The position numbers were made by a program, and so were the translations under genes. Positions 1 to 11,860 of a DNA stretch of 64,000 bases are shown here, piece by piece. Origin of the DNA: Halocafeteria seosinensis (Eukaryota; Sar; Bigyra; Bicosoecida); assembly GCA_001687465.1 (NCBI GenBank), contig LVLI01000198.1, positions 1 through 64,000 on the forward strand. The letters are read 5' to 3'. How positions within the stretch are numbered: position 1 is the stretch's first letter; the number at the start of each line of letters is the position of its first letter. Under the pieces are notes generated by a model. That model did not search any database and had not been told where the DNA came from. It worked only from the letters and a program-made list of their open reading frames with translations.

Positions 1-6
1 TGCAAA

Positions 7-1514
7 TGGGATACAAAACTGTGGACCACCTTAAAGCAAACACCTCACCAAGTCTTTCAGCTTTGCTTGACGAATCCTTCTTTCTTACCGAAGGGAGTGT
101 TTATGGTGGCGAAGGGTCCATAACATTGCATTTGGGAGAAGAGCCCCTAACCCTCCGCGCATTGGACGCCGTGGGGCACCAAAGGTCGCTGGGTTGCCAG
201 AACATAAAACATGACGAGGTAGCTCTCCTTATTCAGGCGAGTGCTAGTGGGTCTGCTTCGGTTCAGCTTTCCAAAGCCAAGGCCGCGGAGAACGCGGTGT
301 CCTGGCATTTTCTTCGACAATGGTATATGTTTAAGACGCCCACCTCGAATGAAGTCGACATCGAAACGTTCCTCCAGGATGTTTGTCCGAAGACGCATAT
401 TCCGTCTGATTTGAAAGGTAGTACAGTGAATCTCAGTGATGGGTTGGTACCATATTGCAGGAGCAGTAAAAACACATTAGCTCAACTGGTACGTGACGAA
501 GGTAAAAACGGAAAAAGAGTGCTTCGAGCGATGCTTCATAGCTTGCCCGAGAAAGGGGCTACGGCTGATCTTGTCGTGGTGGTTAAGACACGCAAGGGAG
601 GGTTTAGGCTGTTACTTATTCAAGTAAAAAATGGGTGCGCCGATATTAGTCAGAGCTTGCCCAGTCTGGATATTTGGCGTTGGTTTGAAAACACCAAAAC
701 ACATCATACTGAAATCAACGCAGCTCTCTTATCTGAGCCCCCGATCAGGTTGATCTGTCAGGCTCGTGGTTTCTCCGAAAGCGTGTACGAGTGGATGCAC
801 TACTTCAATGAGGTCCTTCTTCCTGGCCACCCTATTTTACCTGGTCGAATCCTCGAGGAAAATATTGGAATAGATATATGCAGCAATACGTATGAGGAGA
901 GTTTTTGTGATATGCCAAAGGACTATCGATGCTGGTGGCCTTCCAAATGTCCTCCGCCCGCATTGCCTCCTGTGACGCCTAGTAATTGTTTGGTTGTGGT
1001 AAACGAGGAGCAAACCGTTGAGAAGAAGCTCATTGATGACCTTCGCTCTCTGGAGGTTTCTGATAAGGTCAAGTTAGAATGTGTCACCGACAAGTCTTCA
1101 ACCGCCGCCGGCGGTGACAGTCCCGAAGAAGTCCGGTTCCAATGCGATAACGAGTGGGAAGCAGTCAACTGTATGCGAGCGATACAGGACGCCACATCCC
1201 ACAATGTCGTGGTGGAGTTCCGCCATGAGAGCCCATTTCCTCGGGAGCAAGACCCTTTAGAGATTTCCGCCCCACGCGCAGAAGAACTCAAATTCAAATT
1301 TTCCTGTAACGGTGTCAGATATACCGTGAAAAGATGCGGCACGATCCTGTCTGACAAAAGAGAGGTGTTTGCGTACCCCGAAACGTTGAAGCAAATTGTG
1401 CTTGCAGGTCAATCCCACTCTTTTGATTTCACCGTACCATTACTAACCACCTTCGGTTTGCAGCCACTCAAGAAAAAGCAGCAGAAAAAAGAAGAGGACA
1501 GTGGGAAGATATAG
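7..1514 (+). CDS. PD-(D/E)XK-like nuclease-domain protein, accessory family, possibly 5'-incomplete
   Basis: The frame is open from the ATG at 7 and encodes 502 aa. The window starts 6 bases upstream, so earlier exons cannot be excluded. I recognise no named family by full-length similarity. Residues about 165-215 have the layout of a restriction-endonuclease-like core: a basic helix (GKNGKRVLRAML), then ATADLVVVV with Asp188, then a strand RLLLIQVKNG with Gln206-x-Lys208. That is a D...(E/Q)xK arrangement. Such domains are common in expanded effector-like families such as the Crinkler/RHS group, which is knowledge about the class and not a demonstrated match here. The C-terminus (KKKQQKKEED) is Lys/Glu rich. 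The gene is convergent with the next minus-strand fragment and lies in the same accessory patch as another nuclease-like gene. The nuclease call is inference from the motif only. Confidence 0.5.
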
Positions 1515-1670
1515 TCACAAACAGAAGACTGTGATCGTTTGACTGCTAGTGTCCATGAGTTGGTTTTCTTCATTTTCGTTTTACACAGCAGTGTACAGGT
1601 AAAATCGCCCATATCGGCAAAATTATATTTTACCCACGGGGTAAAATTGTATTTCCACACCAACGCCACT

Positions 1671-2087
1671 TCATGTAGCGGCATGCGACACCATTTCTGA
1701 ACCGCATTTTAACAAAGATTCCAAATCTAGTCTTGGCATTTGAATCCGTCCATCCAATATCGAGATACAGCCACAAACAACATGGGGCGATTTTCCTGAG
1801 CTGGGTGGCTTTCTTGGCATACATGTTCCGTCGCTTTCGGCTGCATTAAAAAAGAGAGATGTAGTCAATATAGCACTGTTAATGTTTCGCGTATCATTCA
1901 AAAGAAGGAATATACAGCTCTGGGCACGAATGGTGAAATAAGAGCTTGCCAAACAAGGTGCGCCCGTTTGCGGATTTCTGAGGCAGTGTTCGGGGATGTA
2001 CCAATGTGGAATCTCTTTCAACGCCTTGGATAAAACAAAATTTCGAGTTTCCGCTGTTCCTGGGGTTTCTACTCTAGCAGCCGCCAT
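1671..2087 (-). pseudogene. Truncated copy of a nuclease-family leader
   Basis: This frame starts at ATG 2087 and runs 138 aa. Its first 35 or so residues (MAAARVETP..., then SKALKEIPHWYIP-HC) are nearly identical to the N-terminus of the gene starting at 4253. After that the two proteins diverge completely, and the remaining 100 aa show no recognisable domain. The similarity continues upstream into the promoter, to about 2322. It could be a real variant with a shared leader and its own body, or a leader fragment running into non-coding sequence. The lack of any domain makes the second more likely. It is convergent with the gene ending at 1514. Confidence 0.5.
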
Positions 2088-2322
2088 AATATTCGTTGTA
2101 TTCTGAAGGGGCTTAGTGTCTGGAAAGTACATATTTGAATGGTATTACACAGTATCTGACTTCCTTTCGTGTCAATACAAAAAGACAAACACAACCCGGG
2201 CTACGGTTGAGTCAAATACAATGTACTTACGATATCGTACCATCATGTCAGATACATTTCACTACAACATCAGCACGTCTGCGACATTTTCTCTTTGTCA
2301 GCGTATCGTGTAGCTACAACAC
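1992..2322. repeat. Duplicated promoter-leader segment, copy 1
   Basis: This is a direct repeat of 4148-4497. Shared blocks include TGTACCAATGTGGAATCTCT, GGGGTTTCTACTCTAGCAGC and CAGATACATTTCACTACAAC, interrupted by small indels. The segment covers the first 35 codons of the minus-strand leader and about 230 nt upstream of it. The second copy has small insertions near 4320-4390. Confidence 0.88.
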
Positions 2323-2673
2323 GTTACGCACTTGCATCTCAGATTGCTTAGCTGGAAGTTCAACTCAGTATCACAGTGTGGCCCTACTGCATCTAAGCTT
2401 TCTGGTACGAAGGAAGAGCTGTGGGAGGTTGCGCACGTGGTTACATTTAGTAATGCCTCATAAATTGTGTGAAGGGAGGGTGTGTGTCTGGGATCCGTGC
2501 CCGTCCGGTGTGCGCAAAGGGGGTAATTTTGTAATTTTAGAAAAGAATTGTAAGACATAGCAGGGTATGCTACATGGTGGTGATTGCCTCCCATGGCAGT
2601 GATGTCGTTCTTTCCATTCTTGCTGGGTGTACGAATTGATGTACTTCTTGTCACCAAGTACGTCACTGGACTT

Positions 2674-4253
2674 TCAGGTGTACATCGAATCGGGCGGGCC
2701 TTCATCTGAGGGTTCGAGAAACAGCCCATTGTTTGCTACATACGAGTTGAAAAGATAGGCCGCTGCATAGTAGTCTTCAATCGTCCCGCTGTCGAACACA
2801 CGAAGCTGCTCAAGAAACTCGTTACTTGTATTCCGTTTCCGTTTCCGTAACGGGCGCTGGCCTTGTGGATTATTGTTCTCCCGCAAGCGCTTCGCACGTC
2901 CTGACGACATCGCCGATGAAGAGGCTGAGCTGGTATTTGTATCACGATCGAAATCAAAATCAATTTCCTCCAGATGTGTTGCGACCAGTTGCACCATTTC
3001 CGCAATCGAAAGGCAATCAAATATTTCTAAAGCGTTGCCGTTGAGTTGAAACGCATATGCGGTCTCGGCAGCATCGGTGACAATGACAAGAACATTCTGA
3101 GTTGACACCTCTGACAGAAGTAGCAGCTCCCCTATGGCCTGGGATTTGGCTTTCTGGTAACTCAAAGAAGCGGAAGTCTTAAACTCGAAAGCTACCGTCG
3201 CAGTGCCAAATGGTGCCTCCCGAGCCTGTCGAGATTTGGCAATGACTGCATCTGTGTGCCCGGTTAGGTTCACTTTACCATCGCAACAATGGAAAGTCAC
3301 CTGTCCGATCGATTTTTGGTGAACATCATAGAATCCAAACTTTTGCTCGTTGCCGAATTGAAGCCCAGCTTGGAAAAGAAGTTTCTGTACGTGTTCGCAT
3401 GCAGCCGGAGTCTTTTGTACCTCGTAAGCGTCCCAGGTGAACTTTTCAACGCTTTTTACCTTCTCCGGTAGTTCACCCAGATTTGTTGGCTTCTGTAGAT
3501 ACTTCTGTTCCGTGATGTCTGCGGCCACCAGTAAAGGGGTTGCCTTCTTGGTCGAAAGGTCAGAACACGCGTAGGTTTTTTCTCCATACTGTTCTCGCGG
3601 GGTGGTAGCAGCTGCAAAACCACCACACAAGACGTAGTTTGGTGTGTCAAGTACCGGTAAGTCTTGGACAGGAACGTTGGATCCCAGATGACAGTAAACA
3701 TAAAGCTCAACTTATCCAATGGGCGCTTACCTAATTCATGAGCACAAATTTTCTCAATCAAGTCACTCAGTGCCTGGCTTAGCGACAGTGCTGACAACTC
3801 TTTAAAGATATTGGCTTCCGACTTTGATTGATCCTCAATCCACTCTTTGACGGTCGCTTTCATTACCTCCTTTTGATCCGGAGGATACAAGTTGGTGAGT
3901 CGTTTTTCCGCGTACTTCGTTGAGGCTCTATCGTCAGCCAAAAGAAAGCAAGCCACCACAATGCGACGCATCAGGTTTTCGTTTTGGAGGTCAGTCAGTT
4001 CCCCTTTCCCTTCTTGTTGACATAGACATTTTCGCGCTCCTTCAATGTTTGTTGCTAGAATTCGGTGTTCTCTACTCAGGCAATATTCAATGCTTTCGGT
4101 AAAAGTTTCTTGTGGATCCTTGCCATTCTCAACTTCTTTCTTCACTTCGCAGTGTTTGGGAATGTACCAATGTGGAATCTCTTTCAACGCCTTGGATAAA
4201 TCAAACTTTCGGTTTTCCCCGTTTTCTGGGGTTTCTACTCTAGCAGCTGCCAT
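2674..4253 (-). CDS. PD-(D/E)XK-like nuclease protein with a 20-nt intron
   Basis: ATG is at 4253 and the stop is at 2674-2676. Two exons (4253-3731 and 3710-2674) join to 519 aa if 3730-3711 is removed as a 20-nt GTAAG...AAG intron. Without it the frame breaks in mid-protein. Residues about 320-375 carry a restriction-endonuclease-like core: GHTDAVI with Asp328, then a strand VAFEFKTS with Glu350-x-Lys352, then a helix AKSQAIGELLLLS with the Gln365/Glu369 pair typical of PD-(D/E)XK enzymes. A basic patch near residue 445 (RPLRKRKRN) could be a nuclear localisation signal. The first 175 aa, helical and starting with the duplicated leader, are unknown. The gene is divergent from the BEACH gene. 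The catalytic motif is seen; the target and biological role are not known. Confidence 0.72.
3711..3730 (-). other. Candidate 20-nt intron
   Basis: Read on the minus strand the segment is GTAAGCGCCCATTGGATAAG. It starts with the same GTAAG donor as the long introns and ends in AG. Removing it joins CAT-GAA-TTA-G to TT-GAG-CTT and carries the upstream frame into the frame that encodes the nuclease core. 20 is not a multiple of 3, so a retained copy would shift the frame. Confidence 0.62.
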
Positions 4254-4497
4254 TTTATTCTTTGTATTCACAAAGGGCTTAGTGTCTTTACAGTGTTCCA
4301 ATGGGACTGCACAGTATCTGACTTCCTCTTGTCTGTCTGACTTCCTTTCGTGTCTCCGAAAGTCAATACAAAAAGACAAACAAAAAAAGGGCTACAACAA
4401 TATACTTTTGGTATCGTATGCCAGATACATTTCACTACAACGTCAGTACATCTGCGATTCTCTCTCTCTTTATCAGTGTATCGTGTAGCTACAACAC
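4148..4497. repeat. Duplicated promoter-leader segment, copy 2
   Basis: This is the partner of 1992-2322. It contains the leader codons of the gene starting at 4253 and its upstream region. It ends near GTGTAGCTACAACACC, matching GTGTAGCTACAACACG in copy 1. A short internal duplication (CTGACTTCCTCTTGTCTGT and CTGACTTCCTTTCGTGTCT) is present only here. Confidence 0.88.
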
Positions 4498-4711
4498 CTA
4501 CCTTTCTTTTTCTTCGAAGTTGCCCCTTCTTCAACAAACTCGAAATTCCTCGAATCGCTCGATACCTTAACTTCAACTTGGCAGCAACAATCCGATCTTC
4601 GTCATAGTCAGTCAGTCATTCACGCCCTTTTGGCCCGTATTACCACAGCTGTTATGTTGTTGGATTGAGCCCTGGTAGGCAGTGTAGTAGTGGGTGCATA
4701 GTCCGTGTGCG

Positions 4712-7700
4712 ATGGCGGCTCGTCGAGGCCGGCAACATCATCGATTTTAATCTGCTCTTGCTGGAGGAAGGGGAGTATTTCTTTGATGTACGTGTATATT
4801 AGCTTGCATACCTTGCTCAATGGTTGTGTTTATTCGTGTGGACGTCTGCAGAATTATGTGGGGGTGGCGTATATCACCTCCAAACAGAACCCGGTTCCGG
4901 CGCAGGACTCGGACGATTCCGAGGAGGAGGAATCCCGGGGGAAGCATGATACAATTGATTTGTCGAAGGGCAAAGGAAGTCAACAACAGCATATTATTCA
5001 CGCACAACCGGATGTACGCAATGGATACTTTGGGTACCTGAAAGTATGCTCCCGAGGCATCTACTTTGACCCGCATGATCCAGCCATACCGGTGTATCGA
5101 TTCAGGTACAAGGATATGGTACGACAGCCTCATGTGGAGTGGAATCCACCGGGGTGCTGCTCGAACGACTTGGTGACGACGGCTGAAGGAGGGAGAGATG
5201 CCGGACCGTGTATCACGTTTTGTATCTCAGCCGCTACGACGATGAAGCGAAACTTCCGAGTAGAACCCTTCGGAACTGAAGTATTACCTCAATCCTGCTA
5301 TCAGTATATCGCTGTTCCGTTTGTGCAAAGTGCTAAAGAGGAGCTTTTACCCTTCATTACGCGGCTGTATGAGATAAATGCGACAATCGGTCGGGGTGAT
5401 TCCATGAAAGAGCAACAGCTATTGGACGATGTCTTGAAGGAGCGCCATCGAGGCGAATTCGATTTGATGTTGCTTCAGGATGAAGATGAACGACCTCTAA
5501 TGTCAGCTACCTCCCCGTGGTTAGTGGAACGGGTCGAACCGCTGGTCACCTGCAATGGGCGTCTTTTCGTGTCTAACTCAGCTGTGTATTTCCAGCAGGT
5601 CAATATCAACAATGTAGATTCCTCAGGGTCGTCTTCAAGCCAAAGCAAGAGCTTGAGTGACTCCAAAACACTTAAATGGCCACTGACATCTATTTCGCAG
5701 ATTTTCAGACGAAGGAGACTACTCCGTGAAATTGGGTTGGAAATTACTTTCCTAGGACGACATACAGGTACAGAGGATGATAGTGATAGTAGCTCTGAAG
5801 AAAGCGATCATAGTGATGAAAATCACCGGGAACATGGCTCCAAGCGAAGAAGCCACTCCTCGTCCAAAGAGAGTGCTGCGCATGTATATCGTGCAGATTT
5901 TTCCAGCACGGGATTGACTACCCAAGCTCAAACTCTAGGAATGCACACTGGTTACGCAGTCTCGCGCAAGAGAGGGCAATCCAGGCAGATAAGGGCGGCA
6001 GCAACAGCTTTGTCCAGTACCGATGTCAGTACAGCCGTCGATATAGTCAACGGGGTGTTCTTGAGCTTTTCAACACCATCTGCCCGTGATGAAGCGTACA
6101 CGCTAATTCATGAAGCGTCCAGCATTGCGAAAAGGAGAGAAGCTTTACTAGCTCAAACAGGGCAGTCAAAGAGTCGGGGCTCTTTTGCGAGGCGGAAAAA
6201 GAAATTACCGGAGTTTCCAACAACAGCCAGTATTCATGTTCCTCCCCAACGACGCCCGGGAATCTTCGACAAAGACGTCATCGACAACATCCAGAAGGCG
6301 AAGAAAGCGTGGGTTGAAGGATGCCTATCTAACTATGAATATCTCTGCCTTTTGAACTATGCCGCTGATAGAACACCTTTAGATATCACACAGTACCCTG
6401 TGTTTCCTTGGATCATTGCGGACTATGAGTCTGAAAAACTAGACCTGGAAGATCCGCAGACATTTCGTGATCTTACCAAGCCTGTAGGGGCCTTGAACCA
6501 AACACGATTGTCCAAATTTCGTGAAAGAATGCACGAAATGCCACCAGAAGGGGGAATGGACGCGCCGTTTCTCTACGGTACTCACTATTCTACCCCTGGT
6601 TACGTTTTGTACTACCTCATTCGAGGCGCTCCTGAGCACCAGCTAAAATTGCAAGCCGGGAGGTTCGACAGTCCTGATCGCCAATTTTACAGCATAGCGT
6701 CAACGTGGAAAGGTGTCACTGGAACCGGCCCCGATGTAAAGGAACTGACCTTTGAATTCTTTGATACCAAGTTTCAGCTTCTTACCACCAAGTCTAAGTT
6801 GAAGCAGTATGGTTATGCAGTTCACCCTTCTTCCTGGCTGGATAATCCAAATGGCGTTCCTCTGGGCATTAAGAGCGACGGTCGATCCATTGATAATGTT
6901 AAGCTACCTCCATGGAGTAACGATGATCCAGCACAGTTTGTTCGACTGAATAGGGCTGCTCTCGAAAGCGATTATGTGACCCACCGTCTTCATCACTGGA
7001 TCGATCTTATTTTTGGGTTCAAACAACGAGGAGAGATGGCTCGACGCTCCGACAATGTCTTTCATCCAATGACTTATGAAGGGGTCGTTGATCTGGAAAG
7101 TGAGACAAGCCTTGAACGTCGCATTAGTTTGCAAGCCCAAATTGCTGAGTTTGGACAGACTCCCCGTCAACTCTTCAACCAAGCCCATCCTTACTATAGG
7201 GGTGCGTCGATTCCTGTACATGTTCCTCCAAAACGGCATACGGTACATAAAGCACAAGAGGGAGAGGATAGCTCTGTTTGTCAAGGAGAATCCGCATCCG
7301 CAGAACTTGCACAAACAGAAGTCTCTTCTGCAGAGGATTCCAAAGAGAATAGTCCTTCCAAGACCGCAGAAACAAGTGTCAGTACTGCCGGGGCTATGCA
7401 TCTAAAAAGCTTCAGTAGATGGTGGACTCCTGTTTCCCTATGTGGTGAGGATAGGCCACTTCCTGAAAAGGCCGTCCCAAAGAAGAGAGGTTCACCCTCG
7501 CGCAGTAAGGGAGCGAGTGAGGACACTGAGAACAAGCTACCGCCTTTGGAATTAAACTCCCCAGTTCAAGAAACAAACATGGTGTGGCCGGTAATTCACC
7601 GAGGGTAAGTGATAGCCGTGATATCGTTGTTGTGTCCGTTGAAGACGGTATTCGTCCTTGACCCTGCAGACGTTTGATGTCTATTGCCTTTCTTAAGGGA

Positions 7701-9248
7701 TTACAAAGCCTTGGAGGTGGTGTCATCGACAGATCTGTCGCGTGCACCATAGGAGAAGATGGGATGCTATGCTTGCTGGACGTTTCATCCGAACTGGCTA
7801 AGGAGTGCTCAAATACCACGGACTATCATGAATCCATGGGGCAGCGCATCCAGAAGCGACAGGACGATACAATAGAACACCCAGATATATCGGATCTTGT
7901 TTCCGACGACGAAGGAGATGGAGCTGCTATTTATAGAGACCGATTTCTGCACTGTGAATGCATTAGCAATTGTTGTCTTTACTGCCAAACGCGCATTCCT
8001 ACATGTCGTCTTGATACGCTAAGTCTGCTTTGCCCTCCAAACGCGCAAAGCCCCCGCCAGTCTCTTGTTCAGCAGCACGAAACCATGGCAGTTGGAGACG
8101 GAAATGGATCCCTTCACTTTTTTGATGCTGTCTCACGTCGCAAAACAAGCTCTTTCCAAAATTTACACACTGGAAGAATTGCATGCGTCGACTCTGCGGT
8201 TATTTCTTTTTCGGTGGGAAAGTCGTCGATGCCTATACCGTTGTTGCTTGCAACAGGTGGAGCCGATGGGTTGCTTAAGGTTTTTCCGATCACGCGAACG
8301 GGATGTTCGAACGGATCGGTGGAAATTCATGACTGTAGCACTAAGAGCGGAGGAAAGCCCTCTCTCTCTCTTCCAGATGCTCAATCTCCCATCACAGCCG
8401 TCGTGTTTTGCCCTCCAGAAACTGAATCACCCCTGTCTACCGAGGTTCCCGTACAATCCATTCCTCAATTGTTGTACAGGGAGCATAGGAGCTTGCCTGA
8501 AAACGTAGATCCGAGCAGCAACGTGAATAGCTTAGGGGTATACGGAACTGCGAGAGGAGCGGTGGTATGGTTCGACCCTTTTCGATCAACGGAACATGTC
8601 GTTGCCACTAGTACAAGTCTTGTTCAGCCTGTGCCAGATGGTCTTTCGGTCGCTAATGGGAATGTCGGTATCACGTCGATAAAGTGGGCTGGAACAAATG
8701 GCCGCGTTGTTGCAGCATCTGGCAGCGGCCGTATTGGGATTTTCTCGGAACAGGGTATTTGTAGTGGCATTCTTACGACAGGAGATGTTCCCCGGGCTCT
8801 AGATTTACCGCAGCCGATCCACAGCTCAAGGCAAGGCACGGAGGAGACTTCAGCGGAGTCATGTGTATTTGATGGCCCCATGCAGCATAGTACTGTATGC
8901 AGCGTAGGCTCGTCCTCTTGTGCCCGGTTTTGGGACATCCGGAATTTATGGTCTGAAGTCACGATTGCGCAGTCAGCCTCGTCTCGTAGGCCGTCAAAGT
9001 CTTCGAGTAAACCTTTTCAAATGTTATGTAGCTCAGATTGTGAGTTGTACAACATTGCCTGTCAAGAGCTCGTGCTAGACCTTAGTGGTCAACTAGGGCA
9101 GAATACCAAGAGAGAAAACAAATTTAGGTTGGATCAACAGCCTATCGAGAACTGGTCAACCTGTATAGCCTTGGAGAACCGTAATCGAGTCCTCGCGGTT
9201 GGCACAGAGAATGGGCGCATATGTGTCTGGTTTAAAAAGTTCAATTGA
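4712..9248 (+). CDS. FAN/NSMAF-like GRAM-BEACH-WD40 protein
   Basis: Three exons are supported: one ending at 4787, then 4852-7604 and 7670-9248, with introns of 64 and 65 nt in frame. Exon 1 ends with FNLLLLEEGEYFFD, which matches the start of NSMAF (FAN), the neutral-sphingomyelinase adaptor. Next come a PH-like stretch (GYLKVCSRGIYFDPHDPAIP), a GRAM/PH region near 5520-5760, a Ser/Glu-rich insert, and the BEACH domain at about 6285-7200 (YEYLCLLNYAADRT, TQYPVFPWI, FLYGTHYSTPGYVLYYLIR, FDSPDRQF). WD40 repeats fill the last exon (AVGDGNGSLHFFD, LLLATGGADGLLKVF). The total is about 1.5 thousand aa. The start is unresolved: the exon 1 frame has no ATG back to a stop at 4605. The ATG at 4712 lies one base out of frame because of a run of four T at 4744-4747. 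Expected role: membrane or vesicle-linked scaffold. Confidence 0.85.
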
Positions 9249-10037
9249 GCTATCAAGTCTTGAAAGAATAATACAATTCGAGCTCTCGCTCTATCTACGT
9301 TGACATTGATGAATCGATAAACGAACTGACTGAGGGCATTGAGGGATGGGTATCGTTCGTGGGCGAAAAGAAAAGAAGAAGAAGAAAAAATAAAAGGAGC
9401 GCGCATCGCTGTAGCATCCCATGCCGCAGGATAGCGAAGGCTGCGATGGGATTTGCAGCGCTCCCCTCTCGATTTAAGCAAACTTTTCCGCGTAGACTTG
9501 ACAAACTGGTCGCCAAAAATCATGGTGTATTACAAGCTGCTGCCAGGGCAACAGAAAAGACTTGTACTATTTCGCTTGAATTTTTCCTTGAGACCGCGAC
9601 TAGAGTTTAGTACTAGACTCCATGTGGCGGGTTCTATGGAGTTACAAACCGTTTGACTACGGTAGGTTCAGGAAGAGGTTGTAAATATCAGGACACAACT
9701 TCTCATGTGCAATGTCTATTCGTGTCGTCGGTGGTAGGTAGTAACCAGACTAGGATTGTAAGGTAGGGTTCTTAGATGTTGGCGTCGTGTGTACTGTGGT
9801 AACTACGGGTTGTACTGAATAAAAAGAAAGAGTGGCCCATACAACCGGAATGAGTGGCCGGGTGGTCTAAACTTGAGAACATCCATTCCTTGGTGGATTG
9901 ATATAATCGCGCTCTCAATTCTACTCCTACAACACGTATTATCGGTACCAATAGATGGAGTATAAGTGAACATGACCGCCTGGCCTTCATCATGCATGGA
10001 AGCATTCCCCTCGCCCTTGAAGAAGTAGCAGGAGGAG
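9249..10037. other. Gene-free stretch with a short upstream ORF
   Basis: I see no convincing gene here. The open frames at 9359-9610 and 9772-10095 are low-complexity or antisense. Just before the glutaminase start, a 19-codon upstream ORF (ATG 9972, TAG 10026-10028) ends 9 nt before the predicted start codon at 10038. If it is in the transcript it could modulate translation. Confidence 0.4.
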
Positions 10038-11857
10038 ATGTCCTCGTGGTCATGTAAGTTTGGTCTCCCCCAGTCCTCAGGTAGCTATCCCTCATTCTGG
10101 TTTTCCATGCTGTGCAGCACCGAGGCGTTCAGGGCCATCATCAGCTGCAGCTAGAGGAGGTGGTGGGAATCGGCTGCAACAAGGTAAAGACTGGCCAGCC
10201 TTCAGAATGTGATGTGATATGATGGAATGGAATGGAATGTTTTTGTTTTGCACAGCTGCTGAAAGGACCCTTTCGGTAGAGGATGCATTGACCTTGTTGA
10301 GACACAAAGGGTTTGATCCCAGTGAGTACAGTGAACTCGTCAATGCTGCTGCTAACGAGGAGGGCGTGATTGACGTCCCGGGGTTGTTGGAATCCTCCGA
10401 GGAGACTGTCCTCACCAAGGTGTTGGCAGATGGTAAGCGATAAAATTGCGCGTGTCCTGATACGTCATGCCGACGAGGAAGCGTGAAATCTGCATGCGCG
10501 CAACAGATCTGGTCATCTCGGATTGGAATTCCTTCACGGCAGACATTCAAGACATCTATGAACATGTAGCCTCCCTCCCGAATTCAGGCAAGAATGCCGA
10601 CTACATCCCCATTTTGGCGGAACAAGATGAAAACGCTTTTACGGTGGCGGTGTGTACTGTGGATGGCCAGAAGTTCTCCTACGGCAATACTGACTCGACC
10701 CACTGCTTCAGTATACAAGCAGGCATCAAGCCCTGGATCTATGCAGCCGCTGTCGAACAGCATGGCTTGAAAAAGGTCCACAGGCATACAGGAATCGAAC
10801 CGAGTGGGCTCGCATTCAACGAAGTTTCACTAAATGCATCGAAACGGCCACATAACCCAATGATAAATGCTGGAGCGATTGCAACTGGGTCCTTGGTACG
10901 CCCCGATCTCGACATGGCTGGGAGATTCCGCTTCTTTAGGAAGCTTCTAACTGATGTTGTTGGTGGAGAGAAAATCGGATTCAGTCAACCCACGTACTTG
11001 TGCGAACAAGAAACAGCCTGGCGGAACAATGCGCTCATGTACTACATGGACAGTGCTGGTATCTTCCCCGAGGATGCAGATCCTCGACAAGCCCTTGACT
11101 TTTACTTCCAGATGTGCTCCATTGAGGTAAATCCTCAAATGGCTGCAAATGCGGCAGCAACACTAGCCACTGGTGGAATTTCGCCTCTGACTGGGAAAAG
11201 GTGCTTCTCCCCTTCCACGGCTAAATCTTGTCTGACGTTGATGTTTAGCTGCGGGATGAATGACTATTCCGGAGAATGGTGCACTAAGATAGGATTGCCT
11301 GCGAAATCAGGAGTAGGCGGAATAGTCTATGTTGTGATACCACACGTTATGGGGATTGCCGTTTATTCTCCGCCAGTAGATGCTCACGGCAACAGTGTAC
11401 GCGCTGTCGAATTCTTCAAACGCTTACTGTCGGAACATCGACTGGGTATTTTTGACCAAGTGGTTTCTGGCATGCAGTCAATGGATATACGACAGAGCAT
11501 GAAGCAGTCTAGGCCAACTCGATCACGGAGCTTATTCGGAGAAATTCCATCAAATTCCGATCGGAAGCCGATGTGTCACTCCACCAAGAGATCCTCGACT
11601 GATGAAGCTAACCCTCGCAGTCCTCTCTGTTTGGACCGAAATTGCTTATCTCAGCTCAATGATTCAGGATCATCGCCTGTTGACAGGTATGAACGCCAGA
11701 AAGGCTTTGTTGGGAAGACAAGCGCGGTGGATGAAGCATGCGCCTCCGGAATGATTTTGGAGAGATGGAAGAACGTGCTTCGGAGAATGGGACGATTAAA
11801 GCGGAATCTACACATGATCCGCGAGTGGTGTCGGCATACGTTTCGTGCTGATATTGA
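10038..11857 (+). CDS. Glutaminase-like module 1 (catalytic Ser replaced by Ala), cut by an insert
   Basis: Four exons: 10038-10053 (16 nt), 10118-10183, 10256-10432, and 10507 to the insert junction at 11857. The open frame continues to 11984. Introns are 64, 72 and 74 nt and all phases agree. The protein starts with a Ser/Arg-rich leader, then an EF-hand-like helical region as in animal GLS, then a full glutaminase domain: ADYIPILA, VAVCTVDGQ, HNPMINAGAI, LDFYFQMCSIEV, GLPAKSGVGG. Glutaminase (EC 3.5.1.2) uses a Ser-x-x-Lys pair. Here that site reads A158-G-I-K161, so the nucleophile is missing although Lys, the NAGA Asn, the CEQE Glu and the Tyr of DFYFQ remain. The Tyr of the later CGM-Y-D motif is Asn. 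Hydrolysis is therefore doubtful; a glutamine-binding or regulatory role is inference. There are no ankyrin repeats before the junction. Confidence 0.85.
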
Positions 11858-11860
11858 CTG

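Noticed and set aside
4712-4747. Tiny intron to repair the BEACH gene start
   Set aside because: No GT...AG pair of suitable length between the ATG and the T run gives the right frame.
9359-9610. 83-codon plus-strand ORF
   Set aside because: Lys/Arg-rich start from an A/G-rich tract, no family, and no splice link to neighbours.
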